Source: Caryophanales bacterium UBA2450 (GTDB lineage Bacteria; Bacillota_I; Bacilli_A; RFN20; CAG-826). From it: DNA of 14,154 nucleotides. The DNA is taken from assembly GCA_002342545.1 (NCBI GenBank), contig DDQE01000008.1, positions 1 to 14,154 of the forward strand, written 5' to 3'. Below are positions 14,045 to 14,154 of the stretch, piece by piece. Below the pieces are notes generated by a model. It was not told the DNA's origin and did no database searches. It was given only the letters and a program-made list of their open reading frames with translations. Made by a program: the position numbers and the translations under genes. Position 1 is the stretch's first letter. Every line of letters begins with the position of its first letter.

Positions 14045-14107
14045 TTTTAATAAGTGTTAAATCATATCTGCTTTATTTTTAAGTAATATAAAGCTTACAC
14101 ATAATCT

Positions 14108-14138
14108 AGTCTCATCATATTGTTGATGAGACTTTTTA
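14108..14138 (+). terminator. Rho-independent terminator after secreted-protein gene
   Basis: A perfect 10-bp stem AGTCTCATCA / TGATGAGACT (14108-14117 and 14124-14133) with a 6-nt loop and a T-run. A weaker hairpin GCTTTAT/ATAAAGC (14070-14094) precedes it and has no T-run. Confidence 0.88.
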
Positions 14139-14154
14139 TTACCCTAGAAATAGG

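Noticed and set aside
1..14154. tRNA/rRNA genes, CRISPR array, insertion sequence, integrase or phage genes
   Set aside because: No cloverleaf-type sequences, no regularly spaced repeats, and no transposase- or integrase-like frame seen.

Overview
The window looks like a stretch of chromosome from a low-GC Bacillota bacterium. The evidence is AT-rich coding sequence, Shine-Dalgarno (SD) sites of the AGGAGG type inside operons, sigma-A-like promoters, and the families present: a heterodimeric ABC exporter, an EF-G paralogue, TrhA/hemolysin III, a TrkA-C membrane protein and a Big_3-type secreted protein. The style (small genome feel, Ig-like secreted protein with a 'KKILLLGSTSLLAAVLG' signal) fits uncultured gut Bacilli related to Erysipelotrichales or RF39. 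That placement is inference. Trp is encoded by TGG wherever I checked, so the code appears standard.

Layout. (1) 1-3881, minus: a TetR regulator followed by two ABC exporter half-transporters. The second is cut by the window edge. The two transporter genes overlap by one base, and the upstream one has a degenerate ATPase site, as in asymmetric heterodimeric exporters. (2) 4012-5798, plus, divergent from TetR: an ATP-grasp ligase and a GrpB-type nucleotidyltransferase-fold protein, two bases apart. A bidirectional terminator follows at 5815-5852. (3) 5866-8190, minus: an 85-residue protein of unknown function, then an EF-G-like GTPase lacking the catalytic His. (4) 8191-8745: a 555-bp region without large genes that is far from empty. 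On the minus strand it carries a structured leader and a 24-residue hydrophobic peptide ORF with an ideal SD. On the plus strand a strong terminator overlaps the end of that ORF. The arrangement resembles a type I toxin-antitoxin locus or a regulatory leader. (5) 8746-11587, plus: RimK-like ATP-grasp ligase, RluA-family pseudouridine synthase (14-bp overlap) and a membrane protein with two TrkA-C domains. A terminator follows. (6) 11683-12348, plus: TrhA/hemolysin III family protein. (7) 12515-14044, plus: a secreted multi-domain protein with a GC-rich palindrome in its 5' leader, then a terminator.

A recurring theme is that several genes (4012, 8746, 10556, 11683) have no SD but do have a -10-like hexamer only 6-9 nt before the ATG. 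This suggests leaderless mRNAs. Genes inside operons, or with long leaders, mostly carry clear SDs. The best candidates for something new are the peptide/structured-RNA region at 8300-8640 and the TetR/exporter/ATP-grasp/nucleotidyltransferase cluster, which could make and export a small molecule.
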